The notes under the pieces are model-generated. The model was not told the DNA's origin. It searched no databases and saw only the letters and a program-made list of their open reading frames with translations. From positions 2,409,501 through 2,473,500 of the forward strand of contig NC_070560.1 of the NCBI RefSeq assembly GCF_026914185.1: a DNA stretch of 64,000 nucleotides. The letters run 5' to 3'. The stretch is from Puccinia triticina. Lineage: Eukaryota; Basidiomycota; Pucciniomycetes; Pucciniales; Pucciniaceae. Shown one piece after another: positions 1 through 12,324 of the stretch. Numbering within the stretch: position 1 is the stretch's first letter; the number at the start of each line of letters is the position of its first letter. The translations under genes were made by a program, and so were the position numbers.

Positions 1-633
1 ACCAGCAATGATAATACTAGGAATCCTGAAAATCCAGGTGAGTCAGATTACATCCAAGACATTCCTATTTAATTGATCTCTGAGAAAAATTGGGATAATT
101 TTACAACAACAGCAGGTGGGGGTGAGAACAATGAAAATTATGCTGCAAATCCCTATCAATATACTACTACCGAAATTAGACACAATGGCAATGGAAGACC
201 CAATGCAAGTGGCAATCAACGTTCTGCCTCTGATAACAGAACACCCCCTGAATCTCGGGGTCATCAAAGTGAGTAAATTCAGATTCAGGAAATCTAACTT
301 GACTTATCTAACAATCTTGGCCTGTTTTTTAACAACAACAATCCTAAAGACCCCAGCAAGCCTCAAGACACCAAAAATCCTAAAGACCCCAACAATCCTA
401 AAGACCCCAACAATCCTCAAGACCCCAAAAATCCTAACACCAACAAGCCCCAAGACCGCAGCAATCCCAATAGCCCAAATACTACTCCCACTCAACAAGT
501 ACCCAAGACCAAGGCAAGTTTCATACAAAGGATCAAGTCTAAAATTAGTGGATGGTTGGACAATATGAAGAAATTCTTCAATAAAATATTCAAGAGGAAA
601 TCAACTGCCCAGGCACCACCAAAGGCTGCCTAG
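1..633 (+). CDS. Partial low-complexity Asn/Pro-repeat protein, 3' end
   Basis: The 5' end lies outside the window. The proposed model is join(<1..37,116..268,350..633). Both introns start with GTGAGT, are 78 and 81 nt long, and keep one frame open to the TAG at 631-633. The visible part is rich in Asn, Gly, Thr and Ser. It then runs through repeated N-P-K-D-P and N-P-Q-D-P units and ends in a basic, aromatic tail (residues like KISGWLDNMKKFFNKIF) that could form an amphipathic helix. I do not recognise the family. Such repeat proteins are common among secreted or cell-surface proteins of rust fungi, but the N-terminus needed to test for a signal peptide is missing. The exon joins are inferred from splice consensus and frame only. 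Confidence 0.5.
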
Positions 634-1481
634 ATATCATTAGCTCACATTTTCTTTGAAGAGTCCTAGAATTGATCATTGCATCAGACTTTGAATAAAC
701 CTGAAAATACATTCAGTTTTATTCTCCTCCCACATTCATTAGATAAATCAATACACCACACATAAAAATGGCACCCAAATTTGAACTCCTCTTCTGCGCA
801 TCAAATACACACACCAGTTAAAGATTTTTTTTCTTGCTTCCAGGCTGCTTTTGGATACTGTTTACTTTCATTTTATCACAATCTTGTCTCCTAACATTCT
901 TCAGGAAAATATTGAGATATGATTTGTCTCTTGGAGAACGTTGGAATCATTTGTCTTTTTCATTGCTTTTCTTCACTCATCACTTTCTACCACTCTTTCA
1001 TAAGTCAACTTCTGTTATACTTGGGTTTGTTCAGTCACTACTTTTTTACTTATGGAAATAACAAGTGATCTTGACCTGTGCTATGATGCCAACCATATTT
1101 TGAGCAAATTCAAATTCATTGTCACAATCATGATGCGCGTTTGGTTGATTCCCCTCGTGTATGCTATCTTGAGAGAGTTAGCCAATGTATCACAGAAAGA
1201 ATCATATCATTCTTTTTGGGGAGGATGATCTAAATTTTTCCCTTAATTTGGTTAACTTCATCTTTGCGTTGCCACCATGTCTTCTCTATGTCTTATTTTA
1301 TCCTTGAAAATGGTAGAAGGAATCTTTTTAGGGTATTGATAAATGTACCCGGACATTTCATGCATGCACATATCCTTCTGATTGCAACGACGTCCGGATC
1401 TCACCAATGGAACAGATGTGCGGAAACCTAGGGATGGCCCCACAAGTTCGTTAAGTTTTTTTGGCAAGCTGACTTAGTAGC
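634..1481. other. AT-rich intergenic stretch
   Basis: 3' flank of the repeat-protein gene. It contains only short open frames without family resemblance or splice logic, and I see nothing else in it. Confidence 0.4.
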
Positions 1482-2110
1482 TGTTGCCAACGCCAGGAGA
1501 AACCTCATTGGCGAGCGGGCACGAAACTGGCTCGCAGTGGAACTTTGGAGAGAAAACCCAGCCGCATGTTAAGGACCCCCAGCAAGGTTTAGAGCTCGCC
1601 AAAGAGTCATCCGCGAGCTGAGGCTTTGTATAGCCATTCCGGCAGTCCTCGGAGAGCTGAGAAGCTCGCCGGGAGTCCTTGGTGAGCAGCGCTTGACGAG
1701 CTATGTAGAGTTTTGTCATACGAAACTATAGCTCGGCCGGGTGTACATACCAGCTCGCCGAAGGAACTCAGAAATTTGGCATGGGTGCACCATCAGCTTC
1801 CGGAGACTGTAGTATTAGCCCGCTTAGCGAGGAGTATGTATCCCCCTTTCTGGCCATATATATAACACGAAAATTTGAGGACACAGATCAATTCTACTTC
1901 GAAAGAGAATCTGTCTCCCCTGGAGAGAATTTCAATTATCAGCCCTTATAATATCAGCCTAAATTTGCCAGATGACGCGCTCTGAGATTGATATCAATTA
2001 AGACTGTAAGACTCTGCAATACTACCTCTAAAGATTATTCATGCTGATGATCATGAGTACAAGCTCCATGTCGATTATTGGGACAAGCTTCGTGCTTCTT
2101 GAATACAACA
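1482..2110 (+). mobile_element. Possible solo LTR
   Basis: The stretch starts TGTTGCCAAC and could end at AATACAACA, giving the TGTTG...CAACA inverted ends typical of LTRs. It has a TATA-like CATATATATAAC at about 1855 followed by a non-coding AT-rich part. The flanking 5-mers do not match, so there is no target-site duplication to confirm it. The boundaries are a guess. Confidence 0.3.
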
Positions 2111-2293
2111 TAAGAGAAAAGTGTGTAGATGATTTAATTTTAATGTCTGAACCTTCCACCTAAAATTATCGTAGATGATACTCTGGTCCACACGAGCTTT
2201 CGGGAATTGAGAGATTTTCGAGAAGACCACACGTTACTTCCGAGGGCACAGGACTGCAATCGAGCGCGGAGCTTTTGGTTGACCCATGATGAA

Positions 2294-3236
2294 TTAAATT
2301 GATACGGGATTGCCTGAGTACTTAGGACACGATGGAAGACCGAATTTGTATTTCATCGATGGAAAACTGTGGATCCATTTCGTACCTGGAATCCGACGGG
2401 GTTGATCGAGAGAAGCAGGTAGAGTTGAGGGCGCTGTTGTGGGCAGCTCTCGCACCCAGACTTGGACCGTCAAACCGCCTGAAAATCCGAGTTGGTGAGG
2501 GGAGGCGATGGGTGACAACTTGATTAACTGTGAGTTTTGCTGGATCGTTAAATCGATGAGCTCGGGGAATATAGAGAGAGATTGCGCTAAACTTCCTATC
2601 AAGACTTGAAAATGAACTTTTGAGCCGATAGTTTTTCTCTTCGGCGCTCGATTAGCGATAGCTAGGTTGTCGGGATAAGTTAAATTGACGACTACTGTTG
2701 TGGAGAAAGAAGGCCGGTCTCGACTAGCTCGAGCATTGGATGGTGCAGCGCCATGGTTGCGGTATTTCCCGAGATTGATAGGCGATTCATCATGGCCGTG
2801 ACTCAGTGGAGGAATATCGCTTCGGGCGTTGAAAGTAAGTGCATCAAGTCCGTGGCATGTAGAGTCGGTGTCATTTACTTGTATAACGGGGTCTGGTAGC
2901 GAGTCCGAGGGATTCATGTATTGATTGAGTTAGCTAGATACTCGACTGGAGAAAGTCTGCAGAAGACTTACAATCATCGGAGGTCAGAGTAGGAAAACTG
3001 GACCGGTTGGATTTTGGAGAAGATGAAGTGATGCTGGAAATGCTGCAGTCACTGTCAGATCCAGGTACCGAAGCGTCCGCCAAGTGGTCTTCAGAGTGAT
3101 CCAGGAGCGAGCAAACAATCTTCGGTGCCTCAACGAAGCCAAGCCTTTTCAAGGCTGTTTCCGGATCCGCTACTCCTTCCCAGCTGATGAGAGGTGAGTG
3201 CATGTGATGCGAGACATGGACTGCCGTGGGGAACAT
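2294..3236 (-). CDS. Hypothetical protein, two exons
   Basis: The model is complement(join(2294..2892,2972..3236)), which gives 287 residues. The intron has a GTAAGT donor, a CTAAC branch-point-like motif and a CTACCAG acceptor. It removes an otherwise in-frame stop, and the phase-1 join leaves the frame open, which supports a real gene. The first exon carries a Ser/Asp-rich stretch (about residues 57-85). The second exon has no recognisable domain or membrane segment. The ATG at 3236 lies about 30 bases after a TTTTCAG, so an upstream exon is possible. I do not recognise the family. Confidence 0.4.
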
Positions 3237-5090
3237 GGTAATACGCCGGGATGATGAAGAAAGCGCTGAAAACCAAGAAATTAGATTCGTCGAAGAATGG
3301 AAACGCGAAAAAGATAAGCGGTACCGGACCGATAGTGATAGCTGTTAAAGTAGAACCCGATAGTGATAGCTGCTTAGATGATACCCCGGAGAGAGAGAGA
3401 GCCCAAAATTAAAATGTTCTTGAAAATGGCGATAAATCAAAAGTTAGCAGATGGTACATAAGTACCTAGCGACCACCAAGCTGGATAAAATATGAAGCGG
3501 CTGCAAATAACCGACTTGCCCGACACGAAGTTTCTTGCCATGGTGCTCTATGTAGGTGAATAAATGCCCAGGTGATGAATGGAAACTGGCATGAATGAAT
3601 GGTCGATTCCACATGGTGATCACCGAGTGGAAACCATGCCGACAAAGAAAATGAATGTATCAGATGCAGATGAAAGAATTGTACATAGTCAAGTCCCAAG
3701 CTCGGAGGAGCCGAGCGTCGTCGCGAAGCAACGCTCCGGTGGAGGAAGAAGTTACGGGTGGGCGCGCTCGGGCGCGTCCATGAATGTTACAGCTGCTACA
3801 GGCTGTCCTCACTCAAGTGTGATCGGTCACAATTTTGTAACCAGGTAACCATGACTTGCAAAAAAGGATAACCTGAGGATGAGACGAGTGCAGGAAACAT
3901 CCCTGGCAAGCGGGAGCTGCTGACGTGCTCGCCGAGGAGGAATCATGACCGGCAAGCGGAGTAAAGATTCCTGCCCGGCGAGTACATACACGTCTCCCCG
4001 GCAAGGCCCCGGAAGAAGGGGCTTGTGGCAAGCTGTGCTAGGTCTGGCGGATTACCCCTCTGTCTCTCAGCAGACTCGCCCGTGGCAGCCCCAAGGCAAG
4101 CTTTGGGCCTGGTATTTCCGCGCGCAGCTGGCTCAAAGCGCCTCTCCCATGAAAGCATCCAAAGGAGGGACTTGGAAGTCATCATCAGCACATTTCGGCT
4201 TGAGCATCTGGGAGGAACTTTACATTTCAAACCGCCTCCAAGGAGTAGGCTTGAAAAAAAATAATATTTTGGAACATCTTTTGCGGACCTGGATTCCTCA
4301 CCGGAACCAGTGCGAAAACAACACGCCCGTAGATGTGCGGTATTTTCTTTCCATAAGCGCAACGTGATAATGATGATTATAATATATTCTACGAGTGGGT
4401 GCATCGACATGAAGAGATATCTCTAAGTACAGGCAAATATAAACAGACAAGATGAGACCCACAAATCAGAAATCTCAAGAGCGAGGGTGATTGTAAGCTG
4501 GGGGCTAGAAAGCTGAGCGCAACGGAGCCAAACACGGTGGCATTGGGCGGCGACGATGATGAGGAAGACGACGAGCAAAAAATGGGGATAGATGTAGACG
4601 ATGTTGGCGGGGATAATGTGGTGATAAACAACAACGATGGCGGCGAAGATGGCGACAAAAGCGTGTAGAATGGGAAGAAAAGAAGCGGCGAACCATAGAT
4701 TGTACAACGAGAACGAAGCAGGTTGGGAGATACGAAACCGATGTCACCACGGCACCTTACAGCACACCGGCCGCCCCGGGCGCGGCCCCACCCGATCTCC
4801 AAAGACACCCACCCAACCACACACTACCATGCGAAAAGAAAAAGAAACGGAAACAGCGGGATGCGAGCGGACAAAGAAAAAGAACGAACGGGGCGGGCGT
4901 TGGTACATATTACGACTGCGGGATGGAGCCGGGCAGCTGGTGGAGAGAGATGGACAGAGACTCGACGAAGAGAAAGCAAAGCGAAGAATTACGAAACAAG
5001 CCTCAGTCAGGCGAAAGAGAGAGAGGAAACGCCGAGCACGGCGGAGAGGGGACGACACCGACGGGGGCCCTTTTGAGGAGAAGAGAGGAG
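3237..5090. other. Intergenic region between two minus-strand genes
   Basis: This holds the upstream region of the minus-strand hypothetical gene and the 3' flank of the bHLH gene. Several GC-rich open frames of 80-158 codons occur on both strands between 3943 and 5113. They overlap each other, lack splice structure and resemble nothing I know, so I treat them as non-coding or 3' UTR. Confidence 0.4.
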
Positions 5091-7049
5091 CTAGACCTGG
5101 ATGCGATGGCTGAGGAGGATGTTTTCGAGACGGGAGATTTCGGAGGACAGGGCGGCGTTACCGTCGGCCATCCAGACGACGAACTCGGCTGCGCGTTCGA
5201 GGACGACGGACTTACTGGCGCCGGTCTCGATCTCGCCTCTCCTTCCGCGGCCGCGGGTCTTGGGCTTCTTGGGGATGTTCTGGGCGGACATGGGTGTGGC
5301 TGAGGCGCCGGGCGGAGGCGGGTCGGGCGTGGCGATGGAGATGCCCGACTGGGACTCCCCCGCGCGAAGGATCTCCACCAGGCTTCCGAAGCCGCCCTGG
5401 ATCGCGTTCCGGCGCCGTTGCTCGGACACGATGTGCGTCGCTTTGACCGGCTTGGCGGCCTTCTTCGCCGGTCGACGCGTCGGGTCCGTCTCTCCCGAAG
5501 GGGGAGGATCATGGGGGCCGGTGGCGTCGGATGGGAAGACGGGCGAAGGGTGCTGCTCCAGTGGTGGTGGTGGGGGGGCGGGATGCGGGTAGGGCTGCTG
5601 GATGTGGCCGGGCCACTCGCCAACAGCCGGCTCAGGATTGATGCGGGTCCAGGAATGCATCTCGACGTCCGGCTCGGGCTCCGGGCCTCCGATGTGGAGA
5701 GGCACTTCGGGGAGATGGCCGGGCTGGACGAGCGGGTCGATGGAGGGCTTGAACTTCTTGCGGCGCTGGGCATCGGGCTCCGGGTAGGTCAGATGCGAGT
5801 CGGACGAGCTGGAGAGCGAGCCCGAGGTGGTCTGGAAGGATTGCAACGACGGCCGACGGAGGTGAGGATGGCCGTCGTACTCCTCCGGTGGCTCCGTCAG
5901 CTTCAGCCGACTCTCTACCGCCCGACCCATCTCCGCATCCTCCATCTCCCGCTTCCCGAAGCTCATCCCGCCCTCCCCCTCCTGCCCGCGTCCCTCCAAC
6001 CTGCGCTTCAGCTCGCCGATCACCGGCATGCCTTCCGGCATCCCTTGCGGGTCAAACTCGCATTCCCCATTCGATTCTCCCAGGATATTCAGGAACGACG
6101 AGAGTAGGTCTTGCTCGGACGCGTCGAACAGCGGCGGCGGCGTGGCCGGGTTGGGCGGGGGGTAGTGGCTCAGACTGTGTGATGACACGCAAGAAGAAGG
6201 GAAATAATGGCTGGAGTATAGTTGATTGGAGGCAGGAGGGTTAATGGACTCGATGAGGCCAGGAGGCGGCGGCGGGGCCTGGATGGAAGCGGATAGATTA
6301 GATTGCTGATTGGCAAGTGCATCGTGCAAGAAGTTGCTGAGGATCGGATCTTGAGTGAGGTGGGGTGACGGGAGCTGGTCTCGACTCCCTGGGGAGATGC
6401 CCCAGCTGCTGGGGAACGAGAGCTGGTAATCCTGCGCGTACGCGCCGCAACCACTGGTGTGGGGATATGATTGGTATACTGAGTCGGGATGGCTGGCCTG
6501 TAGATCACTGGATCCAAGGGGTAGATCGACGGGCTCGATGGCCGGAAGCGCGTATTGGAAGTCTGTAGACAGACGCGCGCGCCGGATGGAGAAAAGCAGT
6601 ACGATGGATCAGTGTGTGGATATCTTGTTGCTCATAAGCAGCTGCAATCCGGCCAGCTCAAGACGCACCAAACAGCGTCTGTTACGCAGGCCGGAAAGAA
6701 TCGGAGAGGATGGAGGACAGAGAGGCCGTTGAAGACACGCACCTTCGTAGGCGACAGGCATTGGCAACAAGGCCAGAGCCTGGGTACTCGGAAGCTGGAA
6801 GCCCTGGTCGAAGCTTTCCAGACGCAGGGAATGGGGGTCATGGTGCTGCTGCTGGTGGAGAGCGAGCGAGGTGGGCTGGTGCTGGTTGTAATCCTGCGCC
6901 TGGTGATAGTCAAGCGTCGACGGGCCACGCTGCGGATGCTGATGCTCTGTGGTATGGGGCGGGGAGGAGTGCAGGCTTGAAGATCTGTTCAACGGGCGCT
7001 CGCCCGGATGACCAGCATGGTTTGTGGACTGGATGGTACTGTTTGACAT
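5091..7049 (-). CDS. bHLH transcription factor
   Basis: The model is complement(join(5091..6562,6743..7049)), 592 residues. The ATG at 7049 opens a Gln/His/Ser-rich exon. The 180-nt intron (GTGCGT...CTACAG) joins in phase 1 to a long exon rich in Pro and Ser. The DNA-binding domain is C-terminal. The basic region at about residues 476-488 contains HIVSEQRRR, with the His-Glu-Arg spacing (H5-E9-R13) that in bHLH proteins goes with E-box recognition. Helix 1 follows at about 488-504 and helix 2 at about 553-586 (SKSVVLERAAEFVVWM), running into a short leucine-bearing coil (LSSEISRLENIL). The loop is unusually long, about 48 residues, Pro-rich and then Lys/Arg-rich. The protein is expected to be nuclear and dimeric; its targets are unknown. 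Confidence in the fold is high, in the exact exon borders good. Confidence 0.85.
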
Positions 7050-9492
7050 CTTCCGCCTAGACGGGAGGATTTTTCAGCGCCTTTTTTAACTAAATATTTA
7101 TATATATATAGAGTTTTTTTGTTTGGTTTCTGCTTCTAGATCAAGAGAAGACGCGCTGCTGAATCTCCACAGCGGCCAAGACGGGGGGGACCTACGGCAG
7201 GGAAGGATTGATGAGAAGGTGGGCTCGTTTGACAATCTGTCATGATTCAAGACAGGGAAGGCTTGAATATATACATTATATATGTTTTTCGTATAAATAT
7301 AAGAAAACCGGGGGCCCACTGGATTATGCCTCAACGCCCAGGGGAGAAGAAGAGCGCGATGCGGAGTGAAGACGAGCCAGAGAAGCGGAGTCGCGAGCAG
7401 GCCGGCAGGATTCCTTGCTCATCAAAGGGCCGGTGGGTAGTGGTGGAGATTCAGGGTTTTTTAATGAGTCATCGCGATCGACGAGGTGTGTGTGGATCGG
7501 GGGATCGAAGGAAGGATAGATAGGATGGGGTGGGCGCGGAAGCGAGAGATGGGAATCGATGAAGAGGCTTCTTTTCGGACATCAGCAACCTCCAAAGCGC
7601 GGATCAACCCAGGCTGGACGACGACTTACGAGGATGGGTTGAGGGCCAGATTGGGCCTACAGTGCGACGACGGCGCGTGTCCCAGAGCTGCTGACGGTGT
7701 ATCTGCGAAGGGAGAGAGAGAGAGAGATAGAAAGCGAGTCATGAATATATTTATTGTTGTTATTGTTATGTATAGCTTGGAAAGAGACTCACCCAGCGGG
7801 GTGTGTGGACCGAACCGACGGATGGGCTCGATCGGAAGGCCTTGGGAGCAATCTGTGGATGAGGATGGCGGCTCTTCCTGCAGACAGAATGAGTATTCCC
7901 TAGCAGTTTGCCAGGGCAGCTGGACGGGTGTTGGGATGGTTTGAAGTATGAAAGTGAGATTGATGTTTGCAAGGATGTGGCGAAGTAGTTTGGATGTTTT
8001 TGGGCTGGCAGGGGGGGACAAGCTTCGAGAGCCAGTCGATGAGAAGACTCGCCACTTCACGAGAAGCAGAGGCCAGCAGCAACCAGTTCATTAAGGGTTC
8101 CGATCAACAGGGAACTGCTAGCCTCGGTCATCGAACAACCCCAAGTTGCTCAGCTCGAAGCTGGGGCTGAGTCTCCATCCCAGCCTCAACCCTGCAATCG
8201 AGCACCATCTTTCTGAGGACAGCATCACCAGAAAGCACTCGTTCAGTAAAATCCCAACCCAAAGAAACTATCTCCACTGCGAATACACATTCGTTGGGGG
8301 AAAAGGGCGGATGGGAATTTCGATTGTGGGTGAGGATTCTCGTCGAGCAGGAAGCGGCAACGCATCATCAATCCTGCACATCATCGTCTGCTGGAAGCTG
8401 CTTGATCATGGGCCGCGTGTTAAGCTTCGATAACAATCGCCATCCTTATCGCCAGCGCCGCCATCTGCGCGACCCGGATCGGGAATACCGGCCCCAAAAC
8501 GCCGCCCGGACCTCTCATGACCATCAACATTCGCCCTGCAATCTTGTTGGAGCAGCGCATTCTGATCTACACCTTTGTAATGTCGGCAGCAGCCCCGGCG
8601 GGATGCGCGGGAGGTCTTTGAGAGTGGTGGAGCTAGGCCTGAGGAGCTTGTGAAGATCACAACCTGGGGAGGTCGAAGAAGGGATGAGTCGTCATCAGCC
8701 GGCGGTCGTCCAAAAACCAACAATTATGGCTCCCAGAAGTGATCTAAAATAGAGCTATCTAGAGCCCAAATCCCCGCACAAATATTACAGACTTTTTTGG
8801 GTCTAAAACCGACATCTGCGGTGCGGGTCGACACATCTCCTTCTCTATGTATTTATGTCCCTTGTGAGCACCCAAGTGGGGCTCACCTGGAAAGTATGTT
8901 TGATGATAGTGTTCACAACATTGGGGGAACTCACACAAAATTAATCACAAAATGTTTTGTCATTTACATATATGTCAGTTGGCTCTTTCTTCCTAATTTC
9001 TTTTTCGTTGAATTTGTGACATTGTTCTTCTTCAGTTTCCAAGATATGCTTTCTTAAGACCCCTCCAACCATGTGTCTTTGTTCATTTTGTAAGAAGTAA
9101 AGAGACGTATACATACCCCAGAAGAGAGTCTGAGGGACTGTTGTGTCATCTCCGGGTTGACTGTCCAACTCAACCTGCACACCAGAGCTCACCCCATGGT
9201 TTCTTGGCGCAACCTGCACGGCTACCAGCCAGGGAAAATATAAAACTTGTTTTAGAAAGTCACCTTGGTGGGGTGGGGTGGGTTTCATGTTAACATTGAT
9301 GAGGGATCAAGAACGGAAAAGAATGCACGGAAGATGGTTTCAGATCAAGTTGGGGTCTGGTACTGTAGACATCCAGAGTGCTCCGCATTTGACGAACGAT
9401 ACTGACCAGCTTCCACCGCCCGCCGTTAGCATCCCACTCCAAATTCAAGCCAACTTCTCATCCCTTTTTCGCCTTTATACTCTCCGATACTT
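7050..9492. other. bHLH upstream region and spacer
   Basis: This is the shared upstream region of the minus-strand bHLH gene and the plus-strand gene at 9493. It includes a TATATATATATA tract near 7100 and GA-rich runs near 7710. On the minus strand, 7555-8095 has splice-site-like borders (CTGCAG acceptor, GTGAGT donor) and a 145-codon open frame (7626-8060), which may be 5' leader exons or upstream ORFs of the bHLH transcript. No protein family is recognisable. Confidence 0.4.
7555..8095 (-). repeat. Diverged duplicate, copy 1 (bHLH leader region)
   Basis: This block matches 11028-11640 along its whole length with many substitutions and indels. Shared landmarks are GAGGCTTCTTTTCGGACAT, the (GA)n tract, the CCTGCAGA block followed by TATTTCCTAGCAGTT-like sequence, and the GATAAGCTT/GACAAGCTT block with its flanks. 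Order and spacing are conserved, so this is an old segmental duplication and not convergence. Confidence 0.7.
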
Positions 9493-10945
9493 ATGACTCT
9501 GGAATGGCCATGGTTGATCAGCCTTCGCACCGTACTTGTCTACCGTCTCTGTCTTGCATTGGCAACGCCGCCCGTGGCCGCCGCAGTTGGATTTGAAGAG
9601 CCGTTAAACATCGACGATTATTTGGTTGAAGACTGGTTACCTTCGACAACTCAGCCTTATACTGAACGGGGAACGCTCGCTGCTCAGGAGTTGACCCATG
9701 ATACTTTTCTAACTCAGCCTTCGCGTTTTTTCGATGATCATTTTCATACGCACGGAGAGTTCTCACTTTTAGATGGTGGGCTCTTAGCACGCGCCATTTG
9801 TTTTTACAGTGCTGACGCAAAAACTCCCTTGTAGACCCTGATTTCGCAAGCTGGATGGACCAAACGTTCTCCAACCGTTTAGGAACAGTAGCCCAAAGTG
9901 ATGCATCGCCACCAAGAGAGCGTGAGAATTCTATGATTGTCAATGATGCGAATACCCTCCAAGGTCAGATCCAGCGCAGTCTCAATTCAACACTTCTTTG
10001 GCTGATTAGCCTTGCTGATTATATATTCGACGTTTATTCCTGGATGTAACTAGAACCAGTTGCACGAGTCGTTAATCAGGACGAAAACTCCCATTCTGTA
10101 CGGGGGGAAGGCTCAAGATTCATACTAGGGAAACACTCAAGAGACGAACCAACACATGAAGTAGATACTCCACTCCAAAGGCCCAAGAGATTCAAGTGGA
10201 ATACGTTCGCGGAATTATATAACGATAGGAAACATGTGACGGACGTTTATCAACTCGCAGAGAATAAATTTCCGATCGAAGAACGTCATGAAGATCCTCG
10301 GTTCAAACAACTCTTTAGAAAACAACTGGTGGATATGAACATCTTGAAACCAAATCACTATCAGCCGATAGCAACAGACTCAAATATCTTACCAATCAGA
10401 ATCTACAAGCTGCAAAACTCACTTACGCAGACCGAATTCCAATACCAGATTAGACTCTACAACGTCAAAAAAGAAATCAGGGCACTACGGAAAGAAACCC
10501 TCTTCAAAAGAGCTGACTTGATCGCCGAAAGTATTTTCTTTTATCACAATTGGTTCAGGTTGAGTGGACTAGATCAAGTGATGTTTGGGGAGACGGAGAG
10601 GCCACAAATGGATGTGATTGAATGGCTTTCCGCAGTTTTATTCATAGGAACCCCGAAAAGATGGCCACTACTTGGCCAAATCCGCTATGGGCGCCTCCCG
10701 AACAACTTTGACGGATTCTTCCAAAGCAATGTGCAGCAGTGTCTCCTGCATTTTCTGAATCCTGCATACATCAAAACCCTTACCCAGATATTCACCTTAG
10801 GACCGTAATTGAGTTGATTGGGTATTGGTATGAAGAATCCGTCGCTGGCATCATCGCCAAAAATCCTACAGGACCTCATCTTCCCAGACCCTTTGACCAG
10901 AAAATTTATGAAGAACACGTTGCAGCTCTATTGCAGGACAACTAG
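9493..10945 (+). CDS. Candidate secreted protein, four exons
   Basis: The proposed model is join(9493..9775,9835..9963,10060..10740,10788..10945), 416 residues. Introns 1 (59 nt, CTGAC branch, TTGTAG) and 2 (96 nt) both join in phase 1 and remove stops. The last intron (47 nt) is weak; without it the frame ends at 10808. The N-terminus has a hydrophobic stretch (residues about 7-31, ISLRTVLVYRLCLALA then PPVAAA) that reads as a signal peptide or signal anchor. The rest is hydrophilic with a charged helical part (about residues 190-330) containing aromatic clusters such as IFFYHNWF. I do not recognise the family. Lineage-specific secreted proteins of this kind in rusts are effector candidates, but that is inference only. 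Confidence 0.55.
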
Positions 10946-11027
10946 TCATAAAACCTCAAAGAGGATGATCGACTATAGCAACCTCGGGGGACACGCGGGG
11001 GCGAGAGGGAAGAAAGCGCCGCGGGAA

Positions 11028-11640
11028 TCAAGGAAGAGGCTTCTTTTCGGACATTAGCAACCTTCGAAGAGCAGATTCACCTACGCGAGGCGACTTGCAA
11101 ATACATACGTTGGGCTTACAACAATAAGCATTTCCCCAGGGTTGATGTTGGTGTATCTGTGAAGGAAATGGCTAGATAGGGGAAGGGAGACAAACATAAG
11201 GAGAAATTTATTAATACTTGCTATCATTGTTAGATTCCAAAGAGAGAGAGAGAGAGACTTAACCAGCAGGTTGTGTGCAGCAAAGAGTGGGGGTGAAACA
11301 ACAGATAATCTCAATTGGAATCCCTTGGGACCAATATCTGGATGTCAACACTGTCCCTCCTGCAGAGAAAACAATAAAAATGGGTATTTCCTAGCAGTTG
11401 AATACAACAAATGAAAGTGTGAATTGCAGTTGGAAGAATGTAAGTGAGGCTCTTATTGGTTGTGTTGATGTGAAAAAAAATGGTTTGTTTGTTGATATTT
11501 TGGCAAGGATGGTTAATGTACTGCAGGGAAGGGGATAAGCTTTGAGAGTCAGTGGATTAGAGATGAGTCTTGTTCTTGCAGAGTGATCCACGCACAAGAG
11601 AGGGCTGCAAGAGTTTTTGCAGCTGGTTTCAAGCACACTA
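11028..11640 (-). repeat. Diverged duplicate, copy 2
   Basis: This second copy of the 7555-8095 block begins directly behind the candidate secreted-protein gene. It keeps the CTGCAG acceptor-like site, a donor-like GTTAAGT at the place of GTGAGT, and the GAGAGA tract. No bHLH coding sequence accompanies it, so the duplication took only the leader region or the coding part was lost. Confidence 0.65.
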
Positions 11641-12324
11641 CAACCATAATGTACAGTGGGTGCACTATAATTTTTGACACACCATTTTTTAATTTTTGAG
11701 GGACAAGGAGGACTGTGTAGGCTCCATTTTTTTTTTCTTGTGCGAGCTCAGAGGGTCAAGGACTCAAGGAGAAAGATGAAAAAGACATTATAATTACAAA
11801 GCAAGTAGAATAAAAGATAAAAAATGATGAAATTATCTGCAAATCTTCAAATTTCTGGCTATTTGTTTGACAGTCTTTGTGCACCACTGAAAATTACCAT
11901 GGACACTGATATAGGGCCCATGCAGATTCCCTTTCTCCAACGCAATTCACTACACCACCGGTGCGATCGGACGGATATTTAACATCACCCTGACATTGGT
12001 GTTGCCAAGATGTCAGTCCAACACCCTGTGACATTAGGGCAATGTTAGGAGATGGTCGGCATCAGCTTGATGCCCCGGTGGATGTCGGTCAAACGCAAAC
12101 ATCGCGGTGATGCCTTTAACACCAACATCACCAGGATGTTGCTGTATTGTGACATCCTGGTAGTATCTGAGCGGCAATCCCCGCGACGCTCGCACTGTAC
12201 GGGCGTTGAGTGCTGGTGCGCTCGTGCACAGACAGGCATTCCCTCGGGGGTGTCCGGGTGCTTTTTGGAGGATGGGCATCTGCCTGCATCTTCACGTCCT
12301 AGTCAGGTCGCCACGACATGATGT
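11641..12324. other. Non-coding repeat-like spacer
   Basis: AT-rich up to about 11930, then about 300 bases of GC-rich sequence with many short internal hairpins (GATGCC, CATCACC, GACATCC and their complements). It may belong to the adjacent fold-back element. No gene is seen. Confidence 0.35.

Noticed and set aside
116..568. 150-codon frame over the first gene
   Set aside because: It reads a different frame through the spliced exons and introns of the repeat-protein gene; the spliced model explains the sequence better.
4389..5113. Overlapping open frames of 94-158 codons on both strands
   Set aside because: They lie in the 3' flank of the bHLH gene, have biased GC-rich composition and no recognisable domain.
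8418..8622. Plus-strand frame with hydrophobic Ala/Ile segments, faintly like a V-ATPase proteolipid
   Set aside because: Similarity is limited to composition and a few residues; no conserved glycine pattern, no start and no neighbouring exons.
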